Position numbers and translations under genes: made by a program. This document shows, one piece after another, positions 51,580-61,315 of a stretch of DNA of 64,000 bases (positions within the stretch are counted from its first letter, which is position 1; each line of letters starts with the position of its first letter). The DNA comes from DASPNM01 sp035626515 (lineage in GTDB: Bacteria; Bacteroidota; Bacteroidia; Chitinophagales; Chitinophagaceae). The notes beneath the pieces are model-generated. The model was not told the origin of the DNA, ran no database searches, and worked only from the letters and a program-made list of their open reading frames with translations. The stretch covers positions 266,427-330,426 of the forward strand of contig DASPNM010000035.1 of assembly GCA_035626515.1 (NCBI GenBank), read 5' to 3'.

Positions 51580-52758
51580 TTAACTCGGCACCGCGCTTCT
51601 CACCTCTGCTTCCCGCCGGGCAGCCGACCGAAGTCGCAGTACATCCAAAATATTCTTCGTTCTTTTCTCCACAAGCAGGTAGTGCAGCCAGGCAATGGCC
51701 AGCGTAAACAACACGGCCGGGATCCAGACAAAAAAATTGACGATATACGGTTTTTCCGGCCTCGCGATCAGCCAGTAAATCCCCAGGTAAAGATAAATAG
51801 AAGCGAAATGCGTGATGTACAGCGTATAGCTGTACCGGCCGACCGACATGAGCCAGGGGATGCGGAAACTGTATTTCATAAAAAAAATAATCAATACGGC
51901 GGAGAGCATCGACGCTTCAAGAAAGGTGAAATCGGTCTCAAGCCGGAAATAGAAGTTAGCTCCAAACATGATGGCGAGCAAACCGCCCATGATCAGCAGG
52001 AATTCGCCCTTGGAATAATTCCTGAACCACCGGCTCACCCGTTCATAATTCAGGTACAGGAACACCCCGACAGCGAAATAAATATTGTAGACAAAGACGA
52101 ACTGCTGTATATAAGGCGGCAATTTCAGCGATGCCGCGGCTGCGGGCGCGAAGAAGTATAAAAGAAATAATGCCCCGGAAACAGCGAAATAGATATTTGG
52201 CCGGCGAAGCATGAAGGGAGCAAGCAGATAGAAGATGACTTCGTAGGTTAGCGACCAGAAGGGCGTAATGAAGCCTGCGCCGGGCATATAGAGCAGATTC
52301 TTTACCATGGTGTCCGGTTCGAAATAGCTGTTCATTTCGTAAGTGCGGACAAAGGCGAATTCCCGGAGACTGCCGTCATACCATTCAGGATGCCACGCCC
52401 GTGTGATCAGGTACACTACTCCAGCCCAGGCGAGGGCCGCCAGGTACGGCGGATAGAGACGAATGAACCGGCGCTTGTAAAACGAGAGAACAGATCCACC
52501 CTGCGACAGGCTGTGAGCGATCGAAAAGCCGGAAAGGACAAAGAAAACGATCACGAATTCCACCGCGAGGCGCGTGAGCAGGCTTGTGCCCACGATCAGG
52601 TAGTCCCAGGCGCCCCAGTTCTGCTGGTCGAACAGTTGCAGGTAACGCTCTCCCCCCACCCAGAGCACGCCGCGACAATGCGCGACCGCCACGTAAAGCG
52701 CGGCGATGCCGCGGATCGAATCCAGGATCTCGAAAGGCGGCTTTTTGTATGTTTCCAC
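51580..52758 (-). CDS. Acyltransferase-3 family membrane protein
   Basis: Membrane acyltransferase of 392 residues with ten hydrophobic helices. The N-terminal motif LDSIRGIAALYVAVAHCRGV carries the conserved Arg and His. The family (OafA/NolX-like) transfers acyl groups, often acetyl, to sugars of exported polysaccharides. A longer frame runs to 52905, overlapping the upstream reductase gene by more than 100 nt; GTG 52758 or TTG 52782 are the likely starts. The GTG start was chosen because it lies 17 nt after the upstream stop. Confidence 0.88.
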   Translation of the reverse strand: METYKKPPFEILDSIRGIAALYVAVAHCRGVLWVGGERYLQLFDQQNWGAWDYLIVGTSLLTRLAVEFVIVFFVLSGFSIAHSLSQGGSVLSFYKRRFIRLYPPYLAALAWAGVVYLITRAWHPEWYDGSLREFAFVRTYEMNSYFEPDTMVKNLLYMPGAGFITPFWSLTYEVIFYLLAPFMLRRPNIYFAVSGALFLLYFFAPAAAASLKLPPYIQQFVFVYNIYFAVGVFLYLNYERVSRWFRNYSKGEFLLIMGGLLAIMFGANFYFRLETDFTFLEASMLSAVLIIFFMKYSFRIPWLMSVGRYSYTLYITHFASIYLYLGIYWLIARPEKPYIVNFFVWIPAVLFTLAIAWLHYLLVEKRTKNILDVLRLRSAARREAEVRSAVPS

Positions 52759-52774
52759 CAGGGATGTGGCCTGA

Positions 52775-53683
52775 TTAATCAAGGTAGCCTTTGTAATACT
52801 CCGCAACGTATTCCCGGAGGCAAAGTTTCCAGTCCCGCATAATATTGACACCCCTGAGGTCGAGCTTTCTGTCGAGAAGACGCTCAGACGCCGGGCGCGC
52901 GGCAAAATATGTTTCGCGGAAATAGTCGGATGAAACCGGCGTGATCTTCACATCATTCTCCAGACCCAGTAGCCGGATGAGTTCGTAGGCAACCTCCAGC
53001 CGGCCAGTGACACCGTTGCATACCATATTATATAGTCCCCAGTACTCCTTTTCCAGCAACAGGCGGGCGTTCCGGGCAAAGTCGTGCGTGTAAGTCGGAG
53101 TTCCCAGCTTGTCGTCCACCACCATCAGCTCCTTTTTCCCTTCGCGAAGCTGGAGCATGAGCTTTTGGATAAATTTTTTGTCTTTCCGTGGACCGCCGCC
53201 CATCATCCAGCCGGCGCGACACACGAGGTAGCGTTGGCAATGCTGGATAACGAATTGCTCTCCCGCAAACTTGCTGCGCGCGTAGTGCCCGAGGGGATTG
53301 GGTTGATCCCAGTCGTCGTACATATCCTTTGCGCCGTCGAAAATTCCGGCGGTGCTGATGTAAAGGAGGGGGATGCTCAATTCATTGGCGATATACACCG
53401 CGTTCTCCACCGCGATCGTGTTGGTCATATAGGCGTCGTCCGGGTGCTGTTCGCAATATTCGAGGTCCGTATGCGCGCCGACATGGAAGACAAAATCGGG
53501 GTCGAAAGCCCGCACGTCCCTGCGATAATTCTTCAGATCGCGGAAGTCCATCCAGGAAAGCCATTCTTCGTTGAGGTCAATGTCCGTACACTTCAGCTTG
53601 TAGTCTTCGCGGAAAACTTTGTAGAACGCTTCTCCAAGCATTCCCCCTACCCCCGCCATGTAGATCTTTTTCTTCTTAGCCAT
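52775..53683 (-). CDS. RmlD-like NAD(P)-dependent sugar reductase
   Basis: Short-chain dehydrogenase-type protein of 302 residues, like dTDP-4-dehydrorhamnose reductase. The cofactor motif GVGGMLG is near the start, followed by VFHVGAHTDLEYCE, ISTAGIFDG and catalytic YARSK (Tyr-x3-Lys). It likely reduces a 4-keto or 6-deoxy sugar nucleotide. RmlA/B/C are not beside it, so the exact sugar is unknown. It overlaps the next glycosyltransferase by 8 nt. Confidence 0.85.
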   Translation of the reverse strand: MAKKKKIYMAGVGGMLGEAFYKVFREDYKLKCTDIDLNEEWLSWMDFRDLKNYRRDVRAFDPDFVFHVGAHTDLEYCEQHPDDAYMTNTIAVENAVYIANELSIPLLYISTAGIFDGAKDMYDDWDQPNPLGHYARSKFAGEQFVIQHCQRYLVCRAGWMMGGGPRKDKKFIQKLMLQLREGKKELMVVDDKLGTPTYTHDFARNARLLLEKEYWGLYNMVCNGVTGRLEVAYELIRLLGLENDVKITPVSSDYFRETYFAARPASERLLDRKLDLRGVNIMRDWKLCLREYVAEYYKGYLD

Positions 53684-54785
53684 TGCCGTTAATTACTGCT
53701 TTGAAAACCTGCATGTATTTTGGAAAATTAGCTTCAACCGAGAATTCCCGCTGCACCCGTTCACGCCCGGCCCTGCCCATTTGCTTTCGCAGCCCGGGGT
53801 TATCAATAAGCCGAATTATTTTTTCAAACCATTCATCCTCGTCCTTTGCCAGGAAGCCCTCTACGCCATCGTGGATTACCCGGAAATTCGCGCCATATGC
53901 GGTGGCCACCACGGGGATGCCCACAGACATATAAGTCAGCGCCTTCAGGCTGCTTTTTCCCAGGCTATAGTCGTTCGCAGGGATCGGGTAGAGACCGATA
54001 TCAATTCGATGCAGATCCCGAACTTCTGTCTCTTCGCGCCATGGAATCGAGGTTATTTCCAGCCCGTCCAGGCTGAACACTTTATTGGCAATGACCAGCA
54101 GCTCAACGCGCCGGCTTGCACACACGCGCTTCAACACCGGCGCAAGTGTACGAAGGAAGGCGAATGAACTATGGGTTCCGGTCCATCCGAGAACAACCGG
54201 GTACTTTTCCGATTGACGCTCGGGGGGCCTGAATCTATCTGTATTTAGGGTGGACGAAATATCCACGGCATTGCCGAATTTGTTGCGCTTTGCCGCAATA
54301 TCTGTCAGCTGGGGAGTGCATGCTATCACGTAACGTGCATGCTTCATCAGAATCAGTGGCTTCTTTTTCCCCTTGAGCTTTTGAAAAATGTTTTCCTTAA
54401 CATGCTCAAAGCGGGGCATGAAGATCATGTCGTCGATATCGTAGATCACCCTTCTGTTGAATAAAAACAACATCCTTTCAAAAACCGGCAGGCCAAGCGG
54501 GGTAACCCACAGGTTTACGAAAACCCCGTCGTAAAACGGACTGCGTGCCAGATCGAGAGCCCGCCTGAGATATCCAAAAACAGTCCAGAAGATTTTTTCC
54601 AGCGTGCGGCCATCCCGGTAGATTATTTTCCAGAACCGCCGCGTCTGAAAAGCAGATATGTGAAAGGTATAACCTTCGGACGCCAGCAGCTCCAGATATT
54701 GTTCATACTTCAGTCGCTGCGTCGCGGCAGTCCCGCGCGGACTGGGGCAGAGAATTAATATTTTTTTTCTGGTGCGCGCGCGCAT
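53676..54785 (-). CDS. Glycosyltransferase, paralogue A
   Basis: GT-B glycosyltransferase of 369 residues. The N-terminal Rossmann-like segment KILILCPSPRGTAATQRLKY is followed by IYDIDDMIFMPRFEH and WTGTHSSFAFLRTL, and the C-terminal half has the sugar-nucleotide pattern GIPVVATAYGANFRVIHDGV. It is clearly related to the neighbouring 54796-55884 protein (similar DIDDMI / DFDDAI and ICPYPEGIAPGQR regions). The sugar is unknown. The start is an ATG inside a CGCG-rich stretch. Confidence 0.9.
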   Translation of the reverse strand: MRARTRKKILILCPSPRGTAATQRLKYEQYLELLASEGYTFHISAFQTRRFWKIIYRDGRTLEKIFWTVFGYLRRALDLARSPFYDGVFVNLWVTPLGLPVFERMLFLFNRRVIYDIDDMIFMPRFEHVKENIFQKLKGKKKPLILMKHARYVIACTPQLTDIAAKRNKFGNAVDISSTLNTDRFRPPERQSEKYPVVLGWTGTHSSFAFLRTLAPVLKRVCASRRVELLVIANKVFSLDGLEITSIPWREETEVRDLHRIDIGLYPIPANDYSLGKSSLKALTYMSVGIPVVATAYGANFRVIHDGVEGFLAKDEDEWFEKIIRLIDNPGLRKQMGRAGRERVQREFSVEANFPKYMQVFKAVINGNG

Positions 54786-54795
54786 AAGAGGCGGC

Positions 54796-55884
54796 CTATG
54801 AAAACAACTCTATGAACTTATCCTTAATAGCGTTCATGGAATATTGACTGACAATTTTCTGCCTGGCCGCTTTGCCCATTGCGGATCGACGCTCATGATT
54901 GTCCAGCAGGCATTCCAATTTCTGAGTCCACTCGGTCTTTCCGCCGCAATGGTATCCATCTACACCGTCATCGACAAGAGTTTTGTTAACTCCAATCGGG
55001 GACACAACTGCCGGAATGCCCAACGACATGTATTGAATGGCCTTGAATCCCCCTTTTCCATATGAATATTCATCCTCGATCAAAGGCATGAGGCCGACGT
55101 GAAAGTTCAGTAAATCGGCTACCTCGGAATCTCTTTGCCACTTTATATATCTATAGTTTTTCAACGGCAGCCTGGGATCGATATCAGCAATTACGAAAAA
55201 CACAAAATCTCGTTTTTGCTGAAGTTCCTGCAAGGAGGGAAGAACAAGCTGCAGGTGTCGCACGGTTGAAAAGGTGCCGGACCAACCGATATGCGGTTTG
55301 CCGGAGGATTGATTCTGGCAAACGTTATAGGTTGCGTCCGTATCCACCACTGATGGGATAACTACCACATGATTGTTGTATTTGCTCGCATACGCCGCGA
55401 GGTAATCGTTGCCCACGGAAATCTTTGCTGACCATTTGCAAATCGTCGCAACTTTTGAATACCATTTGAACTGGCGGGCCAGTTTATTGGCCTTTGAAAT
55501 CGTGGGAAGCCAGATCGCATCGTCGAAATCATAAATCATTTTCTTTTTCATCACCCGGCTGATCAGCCACTCGAAAACCGGTGGACCCAACGGCGCAGCC
55601 TCGCGGTGCAGGAGCACGAAATGAGCATCGCGAATCCGAAACAGGTGGACCACCCTCCGAAAATATCCTTTCAGGACTCCCATTGCTTTTTTCAGAAAAA
55701 AACCTTTCCTGTAGAGATAGGAATATGTGTCGGTATCCAGAAAGGAATAGATGCTGCAATGAAACCCGTTCGCGCTCAAGCTGTCGAGAAAAAGCTCGAA
55801 CCGGAAACGTTGTCCCGGCGCGATTCCTTCGGGATAGGGACAGATGATCGCTACTTTATTATTACCCTTCCTGTCGATACTCAT
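54796..55884 (-). CDS. Glycosyltransferase, paralogue B
   Basis: GT-B glycosyltransferase of 362 residues, related to the preceding gene: KVAIICPYPEGIAPGQRFRF, IYDFDDAIWLPT and WSGTFSTVRHLQL. The C-terminal domain has GIPAVVSPIGVNKTLVDDGV. It follows the frameshifted glycosyltransferase with a 4-nt ATGA overlap, so translation would be coupled to the downstream half of that gene. Sugar unknown. Confidence 0.9.
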   Translation of the reverse strand: MSIDRKGNNKVAIICPYPEGIAPGQRFRFELFLDSLSANGFHCSIYSFLDTDTYSYLYRKGFFLKKAMGVLKGYFRRVVHLFRIRDAHFVLLHREAAPLGPPVFEWLISRVMKKKMIYDFDDAIWLPTISKANKLARQFKWYSKVATICKWSAKISVGNDYLAAYASKYNNHVVVIPSVVDTDATYNVCQNQSSGKPHIGWSGTFSTVRHLQLVLPSLQELQQKRDFVFFVIADIDPRLPLKNYRYIKWQRDSEVADLLNFHVGLMPLIEDEYSYGKGGFKAIQYMSLGIPAVVSPIGVNKTLVDDGVDGYHCGGKTEWTQKLECLLDNHERRSAMGKAARQKIVSQYSMNAIKDKFIELFS

Positions 55885-57138
55885 TGCCCGGCAGATGATA
55901 GATCCAGAATTCGTTTGTACAACTCCTCATAATCTCTACAGCCCTTTGAAAGATCAAAGTATTGAAACGCTGCATTGCGAATTCGTTCCTTTGGCATGGA
56001 AAGAAGCTGTTCCATGCGGTCAACAGCGCGATCGTATTCAGCATCTGAAAATTCTTTGATCAGAATTCCTGCCCCGGTGCTGCGGATGATCATACCCGTA
56101 TCGCCGATGTCGTTGCAAATTACCGGGATGCCCATACCCATCAGCTCGGCATGCTTGGTAGGCGACGATGCCAGCTTGGAATAGCTCGGCCTGATGAAAA
56201 AGATGCTGCAATCGCTGAGGCTGAGATAGTCCGGCAGTTCCTTGCGGCCTGAATAAAGCACACGCACCTTTCCCGGCGGAATTCCGGCTGTTTGTACGGT
56301 TCTCAGCACCTTCCCGCGATCATCTTTTGAAAGGATTAGCAATATGAACTCAGGGTGACGCCGTCGTAATCGTCGGAAGAACGCGAGCATTTCGTCCATC
56401 ATGTACCAGCCGCCCACAGAACCCAAATAAGTTATAACGCGGTTGTGCGATTCAATGCCCAGCTGCGCGCGAAGCGCCTGGGTCACGCCGTCCTGGCTCC
56501 GCCTGTAATCAAAATGTTCAAGGTCCGCGCAGCAGGGGATTACGTCAACCGCGAGACCGTTCGCATGGACCCGAAGGAGCTCGATCTTCCCCGCTTCGGT
56601 AAGCGAGATGATACCGTCGGCCTCGTGAAGAAATTCCTTTTCTTTCCTTTTGTAGTGGGCATATACGCGTCGATAGAACGGATTTGAGAGATTCCACTGA
56701 CCGTTGTCTACTTTTTCGTCGGCCCAGAAGCCGCGCATGTCAAAGAGGAACCGAACGCCATATTTTTTTTTTCAGCCAAAGACCTACTTCAGAAGCCACG
56801 TAACTGCGGCAATGAACGAGATCGAAGCGGGTATGCTGCTGCAACCGGGCCGCTGTTTTTTTTAGTTTCCACCGGTCGTACATTTTCGCCAGAACCGGCG
56901 GGTTGCGGGTGAACATTAACGGCACCCACCGAATACCCGACGCCGCAACGATGTCGTTCACAATGTTGCGTTCTGCAAGATATCGGCTTCTTTTTTCAAA
57001 GCTCAGAATCGTAAACCCGAATCCCCGAGCCGAGAGATGTACCAGGTATGGCAATACCTGCGACTGTCCCAACGGGTCGGTCAGGCCATCATAAGTTATG
57101 TACAATATCTTCTTCAAGCGTGCACCTCCTTGTACCAT
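55881..57138 (-). pseudogene. Glycosyltransferase interrupted by A10 frameshift
   Basis: Two adjacent reading frames together make one glycosyltransferase. The first (57138-56740) has ILYITYDGLTDPLGQSQVLP and ends soon after a run of ten A residues on the minus strand (T10 at 56763-56772). Removing one A lets the frame continue as LKKKYGVRFLFDMRGFWADE into the second (56738-55881), which carries the C-terminal domain (YLGSVGGWYMMDEML, GMGIPVICNDIGDTG). It may be a phase-variable or slippage-dependent gene, or a sequencing error in a homopolymer. Alternative start TTG 57117 overlaps the AsnB stop. Confidence 0.8.
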
Positions 57139-58949
57139 TTATGAAGAAGAACCAGCGTCCAGAGCCGGTTGTACAAATAATCCCGGCCGGCGAGGAACTC
57201 TCGCTTCAGCTTTGCCACCGGCTCAGCACGTACGAGCCCGCATTCCTCAAGTACGGCGGGGTCGAGGTATTTATCGAGGAGGTAGCTTAATTCCCTCCGC
57301 AGCCAAATCCGGAGGGGTATCGCAAACCCCCATTTTGGCCGGTCAAACAGCGCGGCCGGCACGTAGTCATACAACACCTTTTTCAGAAGATATTTGGCGG
57401 TGTTGCCACGAAGCTTAAGGGAGGGGGACAAGTTGATCGCAAATTCGACGAGCCTGTAATCCAGGAGCGGAACCCGCACTTCAAGCGCGTGCTGCATGGA
57501 AGCCCGGTCTGCCTTGACCAGCAATTCTTCCGGCAGGTAATTTTTTACGTCGAAAAAACTTTGCTGTTCCTCGGGAAGAAGTTTTCGAACCCGGGCGTGT
57601 AAGGATTCATCGATCTGAACCTGCGATGGTTTTCGCAAAAGCCCTGCAATTTCCGCCTCAGAAAAATAATATTGCTCCTGGGAGAAAATGTGACTCTTTC
57701 TCCTCCTCACGGATGGAAAATCAAAGAGGTAGCTGGCGCGCTTCAGACGGTTGGAGCCCATTCCCGATAGAAAGCCGCGAATCGGCTTTCGAAAAGCATG
57801 GACCAGCGGGTTGTTCAGACGCCGGGCCCAGTAATAAAAGCTGTAGCCCATAAACAATTCGTCGCCACCGTCGCCGGAAAGGGCTACCGTTACTTTTTTC
57901 CTCGCCAGCTGCGACACCATGTACGTCGGAATGGCCGATGAATCGGCATAAGGTTCATCATAAATTCCTGTAATCCTGTCCACCAGCTGCAACGCGTCGT
58001 CCTGCGTTACAATGAACTCCTCATGATCGCTACCAATATGGCGCGCGACTCGGGCGGCAAACTCGGCCTCATTATACTTCTCCTCCCGGAAACCAATCGA
58101 AAACGTTTTCACGGGCGCCGCGGAATTCTGCTGGGCAATGGCGGCGACGGTGCTGGAGTCAATCCCTCCGCTCAGGAAAACGCCAAGCGGAACGTCGCTT
58201 ATCATACAGTACTTGACGCTGCTGTTGAGAAGCGATTTCAGCCGGACACACGCCTCCTGCTCGTCGTCCAGAACACGATCTTCGAGCCTCGACTCGAGCG
58301 ACCAGTAAGCGTGCGCGGAGAAGCTGCCGTTTTCAAGTACCCCGTAGTGCCCTGGCAACAATTTGCGAAACTCATGATAGATAGTTGCCTCACCCGGGAT
58401 ATATCCGAGGTAAAGAAATGAAGAGATCGAAGATGGGTTGATCGTGCGCCGTAACGGGAGAAGGAACAAAGCCTTCAGCTCCGAGGCAAATGCAAATACA
58501 TTTCCCTGCTGATAGTAATACAAAGGTTTTACCCCAACCCTATCGCGAATCAGGTAGAGCTTCTGCTCCATCTTGTCCCAGATAGCAATGGCATACATCC
58601 CGTTGAAATCCTGCAGGCATTGTACACCGACACGGGCAAAGGCCTCTACGATCACCTCGGAATCCGACGTTGTAGCCATCGGGATCCTGTACTTTTCGGC
58701 GACTTCCCGGTAATTGTAAACCTCGCCGTTAAAAATCATTACGTAGCGGCCATCCCTGGAGTAAAACGGCTGGTTCGCGGCTTCCGAGAGATCAATAATG
58801 CTCAGCCGACGGTGACCGAAGGCAGCACCCGCCGCGCGATCAAAAAAATATCCTTCCGCATCGGGTCCGCGGTGACGCAGCCGATCGGTCATTTCTCGAA
58901 TCTGATCTTGGTGAAGTTCAGGGGAAACAAATCCCGCGATGCCACACAT
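57114..58949 (-). CDS. Asparagine synthase (glutamine-hydrolysing) type amidotransferase 2
   Basis: Class II amidotransferase of 611 residues with Cys2 (MCGIAGFVS), a glutaminase domain, and the synthetase ATP loop FLSGGIDSSTVAAIA. It is complete and independent of the other two copies. It lies 117 nt from the stop of the methyltransferase and overlaps the frameshifted glycosyltransferase start. As for copy 1, the likely substrate is a carboxyl group on the glycan or aspartate. Confidence 0.93.
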   Translation of the reverse strand: MCGIAGFVSPELHQDQIREMTDRLRHRGPDAEGYFFDRAAGAAFGHRRLSIIDLSEAANQPFYSRDGRYVMIFNGEVYNYREVAEKYRIPMATTSDSEVIVEAFARVGVQCLQDFNGMYAIAIWDKMEQKLYLIRDRVGVKPLYYYQQGNVFAFASELKALFLLPLRRTINPSSISSFLYLGYIPGEATIYHEFRKLLPGHYGVLENGSFSAHAYWSLESRLEDRVLDDEQEACVRLKSLLNSSVKYCMISDVPLGVFLSGGIDSSTVAAIAQQNSAAPVKTFSIGFREEKYNEAEFAARVARHIGSDHEEFIVTQDDALQLVDRITGIYDEPYADSSAIPTYMVSQLARKKVTVALSGDGGDELFMGYSFYYWARRLNNPLVHAFRKPIRGFLSGMGSNRLKRASYLFDFPSVRRRKSHIFSQEQYYFSEAEIAGLLRKPSQVQIDESLHARVRKLLPEEQQSFFDVKNYLPEELLVKADRASMQHALEVRVPLLDYRLVEFAINLSPSLKLRGNTAKYLLKKVLYDYVPAALFDRPKWGFAIPLRIWLRRELSYLLDKYLDPAVLEECGLVRAEPVAKLKREFLAGRDYLYNRLWTLVLLHKWYKEVHA

Positions 58950-59067
58950 AATCTGGTTTTACCCGCAAATCACGGGTTAGAAGTTTTGAAAGTGAGGCCA
59001 GGAGTTCCGGTCTTTATCAAGGGGGGTGTGGACTTCAATCTTCCAACCTTCAAAAAACAAGCTTGCA

Positions 59068-60045
59068 TCAAACCGGTTTTACCGCTTTTACTACAGCCGA
59101 CTGAAATCCTTCGCTGCCGTACCGAACGTAACCCGCAAACGTTACTTTCATCCCGAGTTTCTCAAACCAATTCCTGACAGTGGTTATTCGCTGAGGGTGG
59201 TCGTGTTCGGGAGAAAACATGTCGAACGTATCGAGAATCACCCATTCCCTAAGCTGCCGGCGCGTGAGTCCCGAAGGAATGGTGCCTTTAATATCACAAA
59301 TGGGCAGGAAACGGTTGAGCAACCGGCCGAGTCCGAGACGTTCGATAAAAAAATTAACGCTCATCAGCCAGTCGACGTTTTTCTCGATCAGCCTGAGCAG
59401 CCGTGAATACGACATCCGGCGCGTGAACAAGCGAAAAAAATATTTCGCATGGATCTTCGTCCACCAACCTTTGACCGGGTAAAAATCCACGATTATTTCT
59501 CCCCCGGGTTTTGCCTTGGCGACGAGGCACTCGATCGATCTCCGGAAGTCAGGCGTATGCTGCAGCACGCCGAAACAAAATACCTTGTCGAAGCTGTTGT
59601 CCGGAAAGGGCATTTCGTACACACTCGCCCGGAACAGGCGAAACCGTTCCTCGCCGTGATGACCGTTATTCCGGTAATTGGCGACGACAGCATTTGAATA
59701 ATCCAGGCTGTAAAGATTCCCTTTGGTATAGTCCAGGAAAACCTGGCTGAATCTTCCTGCGCCGCTCCCAAGCTCCAGTACGTTCTTTCCGGTAAGGTCC
59801 TCGCGGTCCCAGCCGGTCTGCGCGAAGAATCGTTCCCGGCTCTGCTCGCAGGTCAGGGTCTCGCGATCAATCTGGGTCTTGCGAAACTTGTTCCATTGAA
59901 ACCCGAAGCTGTCGGCATAATTGCTTTCATTCACGAAAGGAATATGCCCGTGTACAATGGGGAAGAAGTTTCCAAACTCGTCGGCATACCCCCGGTTACT
60001 CCGGTACAGGGCGCAGCCATTGAAAGGATTGATGAGGGTTATCAC
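59068..60045 (-). CDS. Class I SAM-dependent methyltransferase 2
   Basis: Methyltransferase of about 325 residues with motif I VLELGSGAGRFSQVF, then SLDYSNAVVANY and AKPGGEIIVDFYP. An N-terminal region, HGHIPFVNESNYADSFGFQW, resembles sugar-methyltransferase leaders. Upstream in-frame codons are GTG 60045 and TTG 60078; GTG was chosen. Either way it overlaps the next glycosyltransferase gene by 50-83 nt, unusually long. Acceptor unknown. Confidence 0.85.
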   Translation of the reverse strand: MITLINPFNGCALYRSNRGYADEFGNFFPIVHGHIPFVNESNYADSFGFQWNKFRKTQIDRETLTCEQSRERFFAQTGWDREDLTGKNVLELGSGAGRFSQVFLDYTKGNLYSLDYSNAVVANYRNNGHHGEERFRLFRASVYEMPFPDNSFDKVFCFGVLQHTPDFRRSIECLVAKAKPGGEIIVDFYPVKGWWTKIHAKYFFRLFTRRMSYSRLLRLIEKNVDWLMSVNFFIERLGLGRLLNRFLPICDIKGTIPSGLTRRQLREWVILDTFDMFSPEHDHPQRITTVRNWFEKLGMKVTFAGYVRYGSEGFQSAVVKAVKPV

Positions 60046-61168
60046 TGGATTTGGATGATTTTTTATTTTCCGTACCAAGCCCTGGTCCGCCGGCAGCCGC
60101 GGTCAGCTGCGGCATTTCAGCGTGCAAGTAAAGGTTCCTGAGCCGGTGCATATAATTTTCCTTGTCCGCAATTTTTTTCGCCCTTTTCATGCCTGCCTCG
60201 GCGAACAGGTCCAGGTTGATTTCGCCCCTGAGGATGGAATGGATCTTTCTCACCAGGTCGGTCGGGTCGGAGAGATCATAAAATACGGCGTGATTGTTCG
60301 TAGCCTCGCGCAATACAGGGATATCGGAAAGAATTGCGGGAATCCCGGAAGCCATGGCCTGTAGCAGAGCAAGTGGCTGCCCTTCATACTGCGAGCTCAT
60401 GATGAAGGCATCGTACTGTTTCAACACCTTGTGAATGTCTTCCCGGACCCCACACAGCCGGATTTTCACAGCATATTCCCGGATCAGCTGCTTTAGCTCG
60501 TGCTCCATCTCGCCCGAGCCATACACATCGAGATGTACGTTTTGCGGAAGCCGGCGGAACGCTTCCACGAGATACGAATAATTTTTTGCCGCCTTCAGAT
60601 TCCCCACAGCTATCAGCCGCAGCCCGTTCTCCCGGTTGAAACGTTTGTACTCCCCGGAGAAAAACTCATCTTCCACATAGTTGTAAAGGATTGTGTACGG
60701 TCCGCGCAGCCCGATGCAGCGGCTGTAATCGTCGAGCACTTCATTGCAGATCGCAATCAGGTGATGGCGCGAGCGATAGGTCATCTTTTCCAGCAATCGC
60801 GGAAACGATCTTTCAAAATAGTTCCGGCTGCCAAGGCTGTGAATGGTGCTGAAAAGCCGCACGTCTTTCGGACATCCGATTCGGGCGATTACTGTTGCCA
60901 TGTAAAGGTGGCTGTGAACGATCCGGATGTTATATTTTTTCAGGTATTCCCGTAGCTGCAGAGCGCAGCAAAAAATATCCCGTTTGCCTCGGTAGTTGAG
61001 CTTTTTTACCCGGCAACCTATCGGGAGCCTGGCCCGGGGGCCGTCGGGGTCCTTCAAATAAACCACATGGTGATTGAAATCCGGCAAATGCATCACGGCT
61101 CCTGTCATCAGCTGCTCCGCACCGCCCACTCCAAGGGTGTCGATGATATGAAGAACGCTCGGTTTCAA
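59996..61168 (-). CDS. Glycosyltransferase, tandem paralogue 1
   Basis: GT-B glycosyltransferase of 390 residues; start probably TTG giving MKPSVLHIIDTLGVGGAEQL. It shares with the next two genes the blocks SHLYMATVIARIGCP, LLEKMTYRSRHHLIAICNEV and LYNYVEDEFF. C-terminal region: GIPAILSDIPVLREATNN. The final 40 or so residues (after RNLYLHAEMPQ) overlap the methyltransferase gene and look less conserved. Sugar unknown. Confidence 0.9.
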   Translation of the reverse strand: MKPSVLHIIDTLGVGGAEQLMTGAVMHLPDFNHHVVYLKDPDGPRARLPIGCRVKKLNYRGKRDIFCCALQLREYLKKYNIRIVHSHLYMATVIARIGCPKDVRLFSTIHSLGSRNYFERSFPRLLEKMTYRSRHHLIAICNEVLDDYSRCIGLRGPYTILYNYVEDEFFSGEYKRFNRENGLRLIAVGNLKAAKNYSYLVEAFRRLPQNVHLDVYGSGEMEHELKQLIREYAVKIRLCGVREDIHKVLKQYDAFIMSSQYEGQPLALLQAMASGIPAILSDIPVLREATNNHAVFYDLSDPTDLVRKIHSILRGEINLDLFAEAGMKRAKKIADKENYMHRLRNLYLHAEMPQLTAAAGGPGLGTENKKSSKSSDNPHQSFQWLRPVPE

Positions 61169-61315
61169 AGGATAATGGTAGCCGCACTAAATTAAACCGG
61201 AACGTTCATTGCGACAGAATCCGGAGCACCGAAAACGATTGAAATTGGCGGGAAACGCAAACAGCACAAGGTAAAACTCCGGGGGGGCACGCGTAGTTTC
61301 CCGAAAAACCACCGG

